Shown: positions 1 to 13,502, counted from the first letter of the stretch. The stretch: 64,000 nt of DNA from Chrysoperla carnea (GCF_905475395.1 NC_058342.1:23718640-23782639); one strand, 5' to 3'. The notes: generated by a model from the letters alone, not told the origin. A program made the numbers and translations.

Positions 1-1014
1 CCCAGTCGAAAGTTCTGAGATAATAAACATAAAACAAAAAATACAGTCAAATTGAGAACCTTCTGTTTTTTTTGAAGTCGGTTAAAAATAACTTAAAAAC
101 TGATATATTTAAAATTCATAGAGGTTTTACTGTACTCATTTATTAATTGAAAGTAAATGTAATGTTAATACTGTTTTTTCCCTTAGCTTAAGAAAATAAA
201 ACTTGTATAGGTATAATTAATCTCTTTATATAAAAATGTTGTTCAAAAAGTTGTTGCTCTAAAAGTTCTGCATCGATTGAGCTCAAATTTTTACACGATA
301 TAAAACCCACTTACAAGAGAGATTTTATCTATTTTTAACCTCCGTCGCAAGTGGGATATGGGGAGTGGAAGTGGGGAAGAACAATCGAATATTTTCAAAC
401 ATACCCAAGTGGGGTATCAAATAAAAGTTCATGACGTGTACATTAGAAGACTGTAAGTTATATGAAAATCAGTTTAGCCGTTCAAAAGTTGTGAACTCTT
501 CTATCGAGCGTTTATCAAATTTTATAAAATTTACTAACTTCTCATCTATTTTCATGCAAAAAACAACTCACAAATTTTTCATAGAGAGAAGAAATTGCAA
601 AATTCGTAATCCGTCAGTTTAGGCACTCAAAGTTCCTTTCTAGTGTCTTTAAAAAAAAAAAACAAAATTTTAATATTATTTTGTTGAATAAATTTTTTTC
701 CAAAATCTATTTTTATCCATTGATGACCTTTGATTAGCGTGTTTATGTTTATAATTAACAACAAATTATTTTCCCAAGGTGAAGGTTATATATTCAAAAA
801 ATTTTGGCTGACATGACTACCAATAAGAATGATTCATTTTTTGTCAATGAGTTATATTTGCTTCAAATAAGATTTGATCACTTTTCTCTGAGAAAGGCAA
901 GATATCTAAAGGGCTGAAATCATTTCTCCATCCAGGTTAGAGAAAAACATTAGTAAATTTCAAATTTTTACATCAAATTAAGAAATTTGAGTGAGTTAAT
1001 TGTTGAAATACCAT
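1..1014. other. AT-rich intergenic sequence, no gene seen
   Basis: Both strands are broken by stops in all frames apart from short AT-rich openings such as 431-622, which has no recognisable domain, start context or splice partner. Homopolymer A and T runs are frequent. I see no RNA gene here. Confidence 0.6.
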
Positions 1015-1275
1015 CTATAAACAGTATGTTTGACCTATGTTGCTCATTTACGAACTTAGTAACATCCTTTACGTCCTAAGCACGCATAAACATTTCAGCT
1101 TGATATCTCTTTTCGTTTTTAAGTTATCATGCTCACAGACAGACGGACAGACGAAACGACAACCGGAATGGATTTTATAAACACCTATACAAAAATTTTG
1201 TTCGCAGCATCAATATTTTTAAGCGTTCCTAACTTCGGACTAAACCTAGTTTACGTTGATATATTTCATATATCA
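1015..1275 (+). repeat. Family A dispersed repeat, 3' part
   Basis: Contains the family A signature blocks in order: 'cctatgttgctcatttacga', the GACAGACGGACAGACG run, then 'acacctatacaaaaattttg' and 'tcaatatttttaagcgtt', ending near 'gatatatttcatata'. The same order recurs more than ten times in this window in both orientations. The 5' half is missing here. Superfamily not assigned. Confidence 0.75.
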
Positions 1276-1439
1276 AGATCGCCAGTTATTTTTTTTTTTC
1301 GAAAAATTTCCAGAATTTTTTTTTCGTTTTACAAGAATACTTCATAAGACCACTAGTTGAAGCTACCTGTAAATTCTCAACTCCCTACCTTTCATAGTTT
1401 TGGAGAAAATGGACACCAAAATTTTGTCCTAATTTGGGC

Positions 1440-1845
1440 CCTCACGGATAAACAGTGACGTTTACAAAAAACTGTTTCAAGCAAAAGTTGTTTATTTTTT
1501 ATAAGGAACATATTTTAGATTTAAAATTTTGTTCTATCGCTAACGGTTTACAAAATGGGTCCTACGGACTCAAGACCCAATTGACCTATGTTGCTCATTT
1601 AGGAACTTATCCTCACTTATTACGTCTTGAACACGCTGTAAAAATTTCAGTGTGGTATATCTTTTCGTTTTTGAGTTATCGTGTTCACACAGATAGACAG
1701 ACAGTCGGAAATGTACTCTTTAAGTGATTTTATGAATGCCTATACCAAAATTTTGTTGGTAGCATCAATATTTTTAAGCGTTACAAACTTGGGACTAAAC
1801 TTAGTATACCTTGATATATATTACATATATACAGGGTATAAAAAT
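1440..1845 (+). repeat. Family A dispersed repeat, 3' two thirds
   Basis: Starts around the block 'ctcacggataaacagtgac' and runs through 'ttcaagcaaaagttgttta', 'ctaacggtttacaaaatggg', the GACAGACAG segment and 'cttgggactaaacttagta', ending at 'acagggtataaaaatg'. It follows another partial copy directly, in the same orientation. Coding is not supported. Confidence 0.75.
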
Positions 1846-4782
1846 GAAAACGTTATCTAACGAGATTTTTTTAGAACGTCCTAAAGCAAAACAGAAAATT
1901 GGGAAAAACGGGTGAGGTCAATTTGATTTTAAATATTGAAAATTGTCCAGATGTTTTAAAAAATTAAAGAGTTCTAGTTGATTAGCGAATATTACTTAAT
2001 ATACGATAATACCATTTGGATGATTTCCAAACGATTGTATATTTGTTATCTCCCCGTTATGTCTGATATGAACATGTTTATTTCACAGATATGACGTCAT
2101 TTAACGAATTTATGCAAACTGAATATCTCAAACGACTTTCATATACAAACTAACATAGTTTGTGTTTAAACATGAAAACATGTTTCAAAAATGGAAATAT
2201 GATTTGGACCTTGCAAATTTTTACTTTACTGATGAACTTTAAAAACTAAAACTACCACGATAATTTTTAGCCATCACTTCCATTATCCGTATTTATTCAC
2301 GCCCCTTTTCTTTATGATTTATAGAATTTTAATTTTTTGATGTTGAATCCTAATATTTTGAAAATAAGATAAAACAGTAATATTGATTTTTTTAGTGGGA
2401 ACATATTCTAGAAAAGCGAAAGATTTTTTTGGTTTTCGATTAGACCGAAAATCATTTTTATGGACAAAAATCGCGTCGGCATGAACATATAACCTTTTGT
2501 ATTTCAAGATATTTGGGCCCTAAAATCTTCAAATTTTAAATTTTACTACTTTGGGACTGAAATCTCAAAAACCGTAGTATAGTTCGCATTTTAACTGCTC
2601 ACATCGTTTTTACCGTATCAAAATTAGATTAAAAAGATATTTTTGTCCAACTCGATGAAAAATAAATTTGTCTCGAATTTCTAACGATTGTTTTAAGGGG
2701 TACCCCTGTGAAAAATTTCAGAAAATCGAAAATTTTATTTCCCCTGCAGTGAAAATAATTTTCTTACATAATCTTGACCCAAAAATTACAAAATTCACGT
2801 CTATTTGATCGTTCAATAAGCGTATTGCAAGATATTGGGTTCTCAAATCGTTTTAGCGCTCAAATCCGTTTTTGTCAAATTGATGAAAAATAATTTTTCT
2901 CGAATTTTAGCGATTTGAGTTTTTTTGTAATTAGGTGAATGAATTTTAAAAATCAATTAAGCAATATAGGCAAATTTTGGACATCTTGGGTTGGGTTGGA
3001 AAACGACTGTCAACCACTACAATGATGGCGACTCCCTACCATTGATATGAGCTTGTAATTTTATCTATGGCACTAGCCGAACATGAGCGCGTAATTTAAA
3101 CTTATTCGAACGTATACAAGCATTAAATTTTGAAAGTAGATCATCTTAGGAATAGGGTCATCTTATTTACTTTCATATGTAAAGACTTTTTCTAATCCGA
3201 CTGGTAGTTCCAGAGACTGGCACGTTTAAACAAACATCAAACAAACAAAAAAAAAACTCTCCGACTTTATAATAGTGGTATGACGCAAAACCTCCACATA
3301 GCATGTTTGTATACGAAGGTTAAGAAAAAAACTGTTACAAAATAAAATAACGGATAAATATGACATGCTCAAGGTTTCCAGAATAAATTATTTTATTAAT
3401 CAGTTTATGACATTGGATTATTTATGCTCAGACATTAAAAGAAAAATTAATAAAAAAATAGACCAAAGACCGATTAGGATCAACCGCAACAGAAGTCAAT
3501 AAACAGCTTCATTTGGAATGGAAATATTTAACATGTTTTCATATTTTCTTAGCCAAATTCTATTATGAAAAACTTGGGAAAATATCAAAAAATAAAATGA
3601 GCCATTGTTTGTTTATAGAAAGTGTCTCCAAGTAATATTTAGTTTGTACAGGATGATTCAAGAAAATGGTTTAATAATTCGAAAGATAATTTAATTTTAT
3701 AGCATATCCTATAGATCGCACCCAAGTATTCAGGGGAGTCTATGAATGACCCAATGATAAAATCCTCAAGTATGCTATTGAGAAGCAAAAATTTATTCGG
3801 GATAGAACAAAAATTCTAAGAAAGATGGTGTATGATCGGTTGGAAATTTTAAGCTTAACAACTTTTATTCCAAAAATTTTTCCTCTAAAATGCACAGTTT
3901 TGAAGTAAAATTCTAAAAACCAACAAAAACACGGAAAATTATACATTGATGTAGATTTTTCAGAAAATATGAAAGGTAAGAAAAAGTTTCGATCAAACAA
4001 ATCGATCGGAAATTTTACGTCCGGAAATTTTGGACTGATCTACTTTTTCTCTAAATTGCATAGTTTTCGAGTAAATTGCAAAGAATTGTGGTATTTGAGA
4101 ACATTATGTCAATTTGACAGTATCATAAAAATGGTGAACGATCATACTCACATATGTATGCTCTAAAGAAAAACAACTGTCCACCTACCTTAAGAGTATA
4201 ACAAATGATTCGAGTGACAGGCGAATGGGACAAAGTTCATAAAAATATTTACAGAATATTAAATCAGTTTAAATGGTTTAATAACAATAGGTTATGTGAC
4301 GATTGGTAACTGGCCAATGAGTAAGCATATTATTCTTATTTAAAAATACGTTCACACGCTTACATAACATAAAATTTTAAAGATGATCTAACGTGAATTG
4401 TGATATTAAAGTCGTTATATCTGATAGTACATTAATATGGGTTGTTGCACAAACTAAGGACGTAACTAAGCCTAATTTCGGCCCGATATTTTTTGTACAT
4501 TCTAATTCACTCTATTATCAAGGATCTGTTGTTTCCTAAGTTAAGGATGTATGAGCATGATAACACTGTTTGATTAAAAAGGCTCAAAAATTTTTTATAG
4601 TTAGACTTTTACTCAAAGAATATTTGGTTAAAATTTCTGCTTAGGTATCCATGCAAATTTTTAAGAAAAAAATAATTGAAAATCGATATAAAATACATTG
4701 GCTCTTATGGAGAAATCTCAAAAAACGACATATTTTTAAAGTTTTTGATAATTTTCACTTGGAACGAATGAAAACAAATTAA
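1846..4782. other. AT-rich intergenic sequence with diverged local duplications
   Basis: No gene is supported. About 2520-2930 holds two diverged direct copies of a ~200-base unit (both contain 'gatgaaaaataa', 'tctcgaattt' and 'aacgatt' or 'agcgatt'). About 3836-3920 and 4005-4090 are diverged copies of an ~80-base block containing 'tttctctaaattgcatagtt' or the matching 'tcctctaaaatgcacagttt'. The short opposed openings at 3740-4000 and 3969-4166 lie in this duplication and look incidental. Confidence 0.5.
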
Positions 4783-5465
4783 AAAACAAGTGAAAACAAA
4801 CAATTAACTACGTTAATTGTGGAAATACCATGTATAGACAGGGTTGATTACGCAATTGTATTTTTTTTACGTCATTTAATTAAAGAAAGGTAGGCACTCT
4901 TACACACAAAGTAATAAGAGTATCTTCTCACTTCCTCAGTGGATTTAGTATATGTTATAAACAAACACATACATAGTATATGTAACGTATAAATTTAAAA
5001 TATAAATAATATCTGTATACACATTTTATAATGTTTCTAACCTAATTTGCTCTCTAGCGGATAAACAGTGATGTTTCGGGAAAAAATGTTTCAAGTAAAA
5101 GTTGTTAATTTTTTATAAGGAACATATTTAACATTTAAACTTTTGCTTTATCTCTAACGGCTCACAAGGTGAGTCCTATGAACCCAAGACCCAATTGACC
5201 TATGTTGCTCATTTACGAACCTGACCTTCCTTTTTACGTCATAAGCACGCTATAAAAATTTCAGCTCGATATCTCTTTTCGTTTTTATTTATCGTGTTCA
5301 CAGACGAACAGACAGACGGACAACGTTAAATGGACCAATAAGATGATTTTATGAACACCTGTACCAAAATTTTGTTTGTAGGATCAATATTTTTAAGCGT
5401 TACAAACTTGAGACTAAACTTAGTATACCTTGATATATTTCATATATATATGGTATACAATTTTT
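4783..5465 (+). repeat. Family A dispersed repeat, near full length
   Basis: One of the longest copies. It begins with 'aagtgaaaacaaacaattaa' and the hairpin-prone block around 'ctacgttaattgtggaaata', then has 'cggataaacagtgatgttt', 'ctcacaaggtgagtcctat', the GACAGACGGACAAC block, 'tttaagcgttacaaacttga' and the terminal 'catatatatggtata'. No terminal inverted repeats join the two ends. Each end can form its own small hairpin, more like a non-TIR element than a cut-and-paste transposon. Confidence 0.75.
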
Positions 5466-6887
5466 TTAAAAAGAAAGTAAACATAATAGAAATAATATAG
5501 AAAAGAAAAAACCAAGCATCTCTATCCATATAAGGTATGTACGAGCAGAGTTAATTTAGGGTTTGAAATTATTTTTATCTTATTTTCAACTTTGACGATG
5601 AATTTTATTACAACTAGGAAAAAATAAATTCACGATACCTCAATATGCGGAAATTTTTATAGAGAACGATTCCTACATACTTTGTCATAAAAAAGAGAAA
5701 ACCGGAATCTAAAAGGCACTTTCATTCGGGACTAGATAAAATCAAAAAGGTATCGCAGAAATGAGAGAGAAATATCAGACTGTTTCACACTTTAACGGGG
5801 TCCTTCATTACATTCATTATCCCGCTAGCGTGTGAATTTCAAAATGTAGTTTAAAAATAAACTATTAATTGATTTGTTGTAAAGTTCAGTCAATTTTGTT
5901 AAATTTAACTAATTGATTCATTGCAACGTGTTGCATTAAATATTCATTGTACACTCTGTAATACGTGTATCATTTTTATGTGAATTCTTTACGTTGATAA
6001 AAAATATTTTTTTTTCGTCACTAAAATAGCAGTTAATAATTATTTACAAGGTCACCATATTTTTGTTTGAAAATTTTGTCTAATATTTATTTAATTTTCT
6101 TATTTAAAATAAGAAGAAAACCCGTTAAAAAATCAACGTTACACTTTAATTGAATCGATAAAAAAAATCAAATCTCTAACAAACTTTGAAGGTATTGAAC
6201 TGTAAAATTACTCTTTCCACGTTGGAAATACTGGAATCAAGATTACCAGACATCATTTTTAAACAAATCTCAGGTTTTTTGACTAAAGGGTCTTTCTTAT
6301 TTAGAATTCCGAAAAAACACACTTTTAAAATATTAAAAACAAACAATTGACTGAGTTAATAGTTGAAATACCCTGTATAGAAAGTGTTGAATGCCAGTGC
6401 TTAACACAATTATGGAGTAAGACTTTCGTAAAACAATAAAATATGTCAAAGTTTCAAAAGGATTCATTCAGTAGCGTTTTTACTTGTATCGAATCTAAGG
6501 AAAATCATTAGAATATAATAAAAAAAATTGCGTAATTGATTCTACTTTAAAAAAAACATACGAAAGAAGGTAACTTCAATAATTTTGTTCGATATTACCA
6601 GCAATCTAATTACAACACAGACATCTATGTAAACATATTTCTTTGTATCAAGCACATAATCTTATTATCTCATAACCGTATGTTGTCTTAAAAATCTAAA
6701 TTATGCAAACACTTATAACAAAATATTACTCATTTTTGCTATTTTTTTTAGTTGTTGAAACGGTCACGTAGACCAAAGACAAACACCATAAAAATATAAA
6801 TGCTTTAGCTTGCTTGTACGGGCGATATGGTCATATAAGGCAATTCTTTCTCTACAATTCAGTATAAAATTATTGGCTTATTACCCA
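5466..6887. other. AT-rich intergenic sequence with a family A 5' tip
   Basis: Nothing gene-like. About 6335-6400 is the isolated 5' tip of family A ('aaaacaaacaattgactgag' then 'aataccctgtatagaaagtg'). The rest is AT-rich single-copy-looking sequence. Confidence 0.5.
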
Positions 6888-7425
6888 CTAGCTGTGAACT
6901 ACCCGCTTTGCTGGGCAACATTAACACTTTCACCCCTCCCCCATATTCCATATCCTTTTCTAGGTTACTATCTATCACCTAACTAAATTTCATCAAAATC
7001 CGTTCAGCCGTTTAGGCATGATAGAGCAAAACTCCCAGCAAAAACCATAAAAAAATCACTAACTCAATTCAGTTTTCTGCCTACTTCCTACCCCCTAAGT
7101 ACGATAACGTGATCATTTTGATCTTATATCCGTTTTTAGGTAACCATCTATTGCCTTACTAAATTTTTAGACGTGAAAGAGCAAAAGTCCCAACAAAAAC
7201 GACTAAAAATCACTAACTCAATTTAGTTATCCGCCTACTGCCTACCCCCCAAGAACGATGGCGTGATTATTTATAGCCTATGACCATTTCTAGGTTATCA
7301 TCTATCACCATACCAAATTTCATCAAAATCCGTTCAGCCGTTTAGGCGTGAAAGAGTAACAGACAGACAGACAGACAGACAGACAGAGTTACTTTCGCAT
7401 TTATAATATTAGTATGGATTGTATA
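6888..7425 (+). repeat. RTE-like or associated SINE 3' tail, internally duplicated
   Basis: Contains two copies of 'aaatttcatcaaaatccgtt' followed by 'cagccgtttaggc', a (CAGA)n run at about 7359-7387, and the terminal 'cgcatttataatattagtat'. This combination is typical of 3' ends of RTE-like retrotransposons and related SINEs in insects. The stretch 'ctgtgaactacccgctttgc' near its start matches the usual opening of such elements. No reverse transcriptase frame remains. Confidence 0.65.
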
Positions 7426-7909
7426 CGTATATACATAGCTATACAACTAGACTGCATACAACTAAGTTGTTTTACTGCTTACTGTAGTGTACATTACCAC
7501 AATTAAATACAATACAATTAATACAAACATACACCCTTGCTCTATTAAAAATAATACTCTAAATGTAATATTTAATTTAATATTTTAGGGAAACTAAACG
7601 GTAAATATTTTTTTTTTTTTTTTGAATGATTCTAATTATAATATTCTTCCAAATATCAGGAATCATGAATCTTCCATATCACTGGAAAAAAATTAAAAAG
7701 ATTGCCATTTTCACACGCTTCTCCTATGCTACGTGTGAAAAAATATCACTTTTAATTGCAATTATTGCATGTTAGACGCGGTAAATTGTCTTTAAATTTT
7801 AACAACGTGTGTATTACGCTTTTACTCCAATCATCTTAGGGTTTCATCTTAGAATCTAACGGAATAAGCTGAATTTTTGTATAAGCCTTTATTTTGATAG
7901 TACAAACGT
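7426..7909. other. AT-rich intergenic sequence
   Basis: I see no coding frame, RNA gene or recognised repeat in this stretch apart from a poly-T run near 7610. Confidence 0.5.
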
Positions 7910-8435
7910 TGTCTCAAAAGTCACATATGGTCATGCGTACGCGTCCTTAGATATAAAAGGTCAAAGGTCGTTCTGTTCCCTTCAATCAAGTTGTAGAGGG
8001 TAAACTACATATTTTGTTGAATTTTTTTTTTTTTGTACGTTGATCCGTTTTTGAAATAGAAGGCGCAGAAGATGGAGCGCTCTGCTTACCGTACTTCAGT
8101 GCTAGGTCAATATTTAATAATAAGAGGTTAAATAATTATTTAAGTAGTATTTAATGAATAATTAAGGAAAAAACCGCCTAATAGACTGGGATTCACAATT
8201 GACCCTTTCTAGTATACGGTTTTTTTCCTTAATTATTCATTAAATACTACTTCAGTTAAGCTGAGCATACCATTTTCTGCGCCTTCTATTTCAAAAACGA
8301 TTCAACGTACAAAAAAACGTTTCAGACAAAATTTGTAGAAAAGGCAAAAGAAATGCGATATTCACAAAAAAATGATTTTCGCGACCTTAGACCTTGAATA
8401 TCTAAGCACGCGTGGCCATTTGTGATTTTTAAAAC
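7910..8435. repeat. Foldback element with nested hairpin
   Basis: Outer arms of about 190 bases (7910-8099 and 8250-8435) are diverged reverse complements: 'cgtccttagatataaaaggt' pairs with 'accttgaatatctaagcacg', and 'gaaatagaaggcgcagaaga' with 'ttttctgcgccttctatttc'. A nested, nearly perfect pair of arms ('aagtagtatttaatgaataa' at about 8141 and its complement at about 8233) sits inside. No coding capacity. It resembles a foldback or long-TIR MITE. Confidence 0.75.
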
Positions 8436-10494
8436 CAAAATAATTTTATTTATTTATTTATTTTTTTTTTTGGAGACATATCTTATTTTTCCAAAAATAT
8501 ATTAAAAAAATCTTTCTCTTAATTTATCCCTAGGGTTTTATCTCGAGATCCTGTTCCATGTAAAACAAGCGAAGCAGTCATATTCATAATAAGTGATCAA
8601 AATAAAGTTTTCAGGATTTAAAGGTTATACGTTTCTTTAATGAACCTGTAGGGGCACTGTTCGTTTTTGCTCACGAGCTAAAAGACAAAACTTAATATAT
8701 CCTAATACATACTAAATACACCGAAAAATTTAAACTTCAACCTTTACAATTCATGATTTATCTTTAATCAACTTCTTCAGGTGGATAGTGACGCCAGATT
8801 TGAACACGAAACTTCCACAGACACAGTTTAACGAAAATCACCGACAGTTGTCGGTTAAAAGTAATAGAATTGACGTATTTTCTCTACTTTTTTCACAATA
8901 AGTAGCCTAAAATCCGATACAAACAGCGAAATCGTACGAAAATAATTTCCCTTTTGTAAAATTTTTGTTGTTTTTGAATAAAAAAAGGCGTTTATTTTAA
9001 ACATTTAATTGATATAGATCCCTGAGCAAAGTGATGTTTTACACACTTAACCGATTAACAATACTTAACTTTCACTCAAACAACGAAAAAAAAAATTACT
9101 CCAAAATACTTTCAATTTCATCTATTAAGAAAACAAATTGTATAAACTAGGCTTTACAACAATAAATTTCAAGAGGTTAAGAAGGGTAATCTTATCTTAT
9201 CCTTTTTTTTTTTTTTTTTGTTTAAAAACTATGACAAATCTTATTTCACAGGTGAATTCCAAAAGATAACCTCTTTGAATGGGAATCTCCTTTTTGTTAA
9301 ACAAATCAAAGAAATATTAAGTTATGTCATAGAAATGTTAATTTAATTAACTTTTTTTTTATAAAAACGTGCTAATTATCATGAAAAATAGCAAAAATTT
9401 TTAGCATACATATCATAATTGACAGTTGTGGGTTAGCTTGGACATCAAAAGATGGCCTCAGTCCTAAAATATTCACAAAATGTAAAAAACAAAAACTCAT
9501 CGCCGATGACAATAGGTCACTATGTCATAACTTCTTACAAATCAGGAAGTTTAACCTAAAAACTATGGGAAATTACTTATTCATATAATTTTCCCACTGT
9601 ATTATGTAATATGACATTTCAATAAAAAAATCGATACATAACAAAAAATGAAAAATCAAAATTTTCTACATACCGTAAGGTAAATCCTGAAGTTTGCTTA
9701 CAAATCAAAGTGAGCATTTTTGCAAAAATATATATGCTTCACTTGTACAAAAAGGGAAGAACCTTTCTCAATCACTTCGCGAAAATTCTCCCTCAAATAA
9801 CAAAAAATTCACGCTCAATATACACCCAATCGTACAATACCGCTTGTCACACTCATCAAATACGCTCGTTATTAAACTTTGTTTGGTGTTTTTCGAAAAT
9901 TTCTATGTTTTAAGGTGTCGTAATGGAAAATTTCATGGACTCGAAACGATTACTGTTCGCACAGTACAACTTAATACATACATACACTCTCAAATACAAA
10001 TCATTTGCACTCATTGGTCACCCTAATACTCATGTGTTAGACAAGATACGTGAGCTGTATAGTTGTTTCTTTTTAAAAAGAACAAGCATGCGTATATATT
10101 GGTGAATTTCAGGTATTGATTCAATAACACAGGATGGTTTCACTGTTTTGTGAAATACACATACCAACAAAATTATGAGTGATTTTTGTTAAAAATTATT
10201 TGACAGACATGGTCTCTAAAAGAGTATTTTCAATAATTTTATTACAGCCTTGTTCGTAATATTGATTCAACGATTATTGAGAAAAATATTAAGCAGATTT
10301 TTGCTTAATTCGTTAAGTTTACGAAAAACTGCTTCAAACGAAAGCTTTAACTAATTTTAGCTCAACAAAAATTCAGTTCATTTAGATAAAAAAAGATATT
10401 GACTGAAATAGATCAAAGAAATCGCTCCTCACATCGGATTCTTGATTGTATCTCAGAAGCTATACATTCAATCATCAAATGAGCTTTATTTCTG
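8436..10494. other. AT-rich intergenic sequence, no gene seen
   Basis: The overlapping openings at 9694-10105 are three shadowing frames of one AT-rich stretch with no domain, signal peptide or splice context. Poly-T runs occur near 8460, 9205 and 9350. I recognise no repeat family here. Confidence 0.5.
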
Positions 10495-10890
10495 TTAGGT
10501 TAGGTAAGAGTGGCTGTCCTGGGGTGGGACACACACAGACCATAAGGTCCGTTGTGATACTCAAAAGGGGTTGGCACCTAATCCATGAACCTTTTGCAGC
10601 TATTTAAGAACAGCAGGAATACTTTGACGTCGCGGAGATATCGCCAAATAAAGGCTCGCTCAAGTGAGTCCATCTCCTCGTGACAATACCTGGGTAGTGA
10701 CAGAGAAGATACAACATCGTTTCCTTCAAATCCTCACTGTGACAGCTCCTGCAATAATCATGATACACTGTCAGGGCCAGTCGTTCAGCGTGCCTGCCAC
10801 CTAGCCAGTCTCCTGTAGAAACCGCAACAATTTTGCTAATAGAGGTCCTTGGAAGTGATATAAGATCTTTGGAACGCCTACGATTTTACT
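10495..10890 (-). pseudogene. Non-LTR retrotransposon 3' end (RNase H-distal zinc motif)
   Basis: Read on the minus strand, a frame gives RRSKDLISLPRTSISKIV, then TGDWLGGRHAERL, then YCRSCHSEDLKETMLYLLCH, ending soon after at a stop. This matches the segment after RNase H in R1/Jockey/I-like non-LTR retrotransposons, where a CX2C...HX4C knuckle follows a 'LTGHW..GRHAERL'-type sequence; the usual histidine appears to be tyrosine here. The element ends in the TAACCTAACCTAAC tail. No reverse transcriptase or endonuclease remains, so it is a 5'-truncated, dead copy. Confidence 0.75.
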
Positions 10891-12000
10891 TACTTACCAT
10901 ATCTGTCTTGTAGTAAGTAATCTTATCGTTAATTGGACTGGATTTTTAAATTTTAAGAGCCTAAATTACTTTAAGTTACTTAAAAATAGAAAAGAATTCT
11001 CTTTAAATTTTATCACTTTATAAATCTGTTTTCCTAACTCAAAAAATAGAAAAATTATGTTTGTTTGATGGTTCAAAATACCACTGTCAGCTTGCTCGTA
11101 TACTTGACTGGCGTGTGTTTGACTCCAAAACTTTTGTGAATAAGTATAATTATGAATCTGTGCAACATCTTGTGAAAATTATAATCATTTTTACGACCAT
11201 ATTATATTTATTTTTTTCAATAGAACCTATTTAATATTCATACTAAATAGATTCTAAATAATCAAACATTTCGATTGTCTATTGAAAATTTTAATCATGA
11301 CCATGAATGTAAAAAAAACATGCGCGCAAATTCTTTTTTTCAAATCGCATAAGTAACTTCCCAATTTTCTATTAGAAATTTTTAAAAATTATAATATTTC
11401 CCATTATTTTCCATGAAGTTGTTTTTCATTAAATTTTTGGAAAAGTTACCAAAATTCCATTGAATACAAATCACTAGAGGTCTATATGCTACCAAATATT
11501 CCACATATTCCATTGTTGAGTTAAAAATGTGGGAAATTTGAATAAGATTTACAAAACTAATAAATTGATTAAAATTCACCCACAAAGAAATATAGATTTT
11601 TTTATTGGGATCAATAATTAAAATTTTATGGATCAATGATAAATGAGTCGTACTTATATGATATCAATATTTAGAGTAAGACCGTAAGATAATGGCAGAT
11701 TTGTGGGCCTTATTTTCTTACTTCGAAGGAGATTGAAAATTATTTCAATGCTGACTAGAATCAGGAAAAAATTCCTAGGTTTTCAAGTAGATAACATATC
11801 GAAAAATTCATTTTCTATTTTCAATTCCTTAACCTTACTGAGTCAAATGCAGGGTTTATGTCATTATTTTTTGTGGGTCTTAAAATGCTCACTTTTTTAA
11901 TTTTCAATTGGTAAAACACTTCTTAAATGTAGAAAATTGTCTTAGAACATTAGGTCCGTTTGAGACTTCATTAATTTTATGCTTATCATTTTCCAGAGCT
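10891..12000. other. AT-rich intergenic sequence, no gene seen
   Basis: Openings at 11382-11636 (minus) and 11703-11900 (plus) are Phe/Ile/Asn-rich, have no splice partners and look like AT-driven chance frames. Confidence 0.5.
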
Positions 12001-12240
12001 AGGTTAGGTTAGATTATGTTTAAAGACTCGTTCAACAGTGTCGACACTCACTTGAAGGCCTGAAACCCATTGTGTTGCTCTATTTAAATCCCTAAATCAA
12101 TGTACATTCCTGCCAATTTTCCCAAACCAATTAGAAAATCTTCCCCTAATATTTTAACACACCGGTTTTCCGACACAGTATATGTTCTGTTGTTATTTCT
12201 TCGTCACATTTCTGCAAAAGTTATCATTTGTGATTCCTCA
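12001..12240 (-). pseudogene. Second non-LTR retrotransposon 3' fragment
   Basis: The minus strand reads NDNFCRKCDEEITTEHILC, the Cys-His knuckle that follows RNase H in R1/Jockey/I-like elements (usual form CRxCxEExETxEHLLC). Several stops follow, and the fragment ends at a TAACCTAACCTAGC tail at about 12000-12014. Sequence differs from the 10.5-kb fragment, so it is a separate family or an old independent insertion. Confidence 0.65.
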
Positions 12241-13502
12241 GTGTTACCAAACCTCCAGTTTTAATCTAGAAGCTCCAGAAAAATTTTTGGCTCGAATGTT
12301 TTCCCTTACTTTTAAGACTTTTTTTTATTGATATTTACATATTTAAATAAATATCTCCACATTTTATTGCGGCAACCTCCAGACGTACCCAAATTTTAAG
12401 CTGACAACCTTATTCCCCATTTTTTTAATATCTCGACGGCACAGTTTTCCTTGATGACTCCAGTGCTAAGTATTCTATCTTAAAATTAAGTCAGTAAACT
12501 TGGCGGAGCATCCGAGGCAAATTTTTAAATTCCTTCGAAGCAAAGGAACCTTGGCATCTTGATCTGACATTATTTCACGGCCTATAAACTTAAGCAAATT
12601 TCTTATCTAATGTAAACAAAATATTAAACAGACCACTTGTCTACTGAATATAATATTACAGATAAGAAATTGTTTACATTATTTATTACAAATAAAAGTA
12701 CAGGAGCAGAGCCGTCTTACCCGAGGGTACTAGGGATACGTGGCACCCGGACAGAGAAACCTAGATGTAGCAGGGTGATCGCCTTATACACATATCATGT
12801 GTAATCTACTTTGAAAATTATCGATCAACAAAGTCTTAGACCCATTTCTAATTTTATCCTGAGACCTAGTTAACAAATTTGGGTTTTCACCGTAGATTGG
12901 GTCTTGATTAAAAACAATATTTTTATTAGATTTTGAATTTAAGGCTACTGGTTGAATAAAACTTTATGAAAATTTGTAAGGTTCATCATACTATGAATGA
13001 AATTAAGTTCCGTACTTACTATTTTAGGCAGTCTAGGTGGCCGCCTAGAGGTCTCTTGTGTTGGGCCTCAGGTAGATTTACGAGGGCTAAAAGGGTGAAC
13101 AAATGAAAGTAGACAAATCGATTTTTATCAAAGGGCTCTCGTTGGGGGTTTTAAGTAGATTTACGAAGACTGAAAATTAATTTCGCCTCTGCTTAAGTGG
13201 GTCCGCCTACAGGCTACATTAATTGTAAATGCGACACTGATGAAATGTGATCGCTGATAATCAAGACAATTTCGCATTTTTTTTAAGTATAAGTTGAATA
13301 TAATACATTTTTATGGGAAAGATAGAAGAACCCCGCACTCTCACTTTTAGATTATGTGCCTATTAATTGTTGTTCAAACTACAGTGCAACCTCGATGTAA
13401 CAAATCGGTGGACAGATCTATAGGATTAAGGGTCATATATTGGTGGGAACGTTTTATAAAGGTTTTGGAAGGACAAAATTAAAAACCCTTCCCTTCGAAG
13501 CC
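12241..13502. other. Intergenic sequence with unclassified repeat-like GC islands
   Basis: Mostly AT-rich. Short GC-richer patches at about 12703-12760 and 13023-13210 ('gcagagccgtcttacccgag', 'ctaggtggccgcctagaggt') look like remnants of a dispersed element; a similar patch ('gcaactgcctgggggctcac') lies near 19010. No coding frame. Confidence 0.4.

Noticed and set aside
1129..1347. Hydrophobic opening that looks like a transmembrane protein
   Set aside because: It is the 3' part of a family A repeat; the same frame recurs in other copies, so it is noted as a repeat property and not as a gene.
7359..7387. CRISPR-like short tandem repeat
   Set aside because: It is a (CAGA)n microsatellite inside a retroelement tail. 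No spacer-repeat array exists anywhere in the window.
9694..10105. Cluster of overlapping openings on the plus strand, up to 110 codons
   Set aside because: Three frames overlap the same stretch, none shows a domain, signal peptide or splice context, and the composition is AT-driven.
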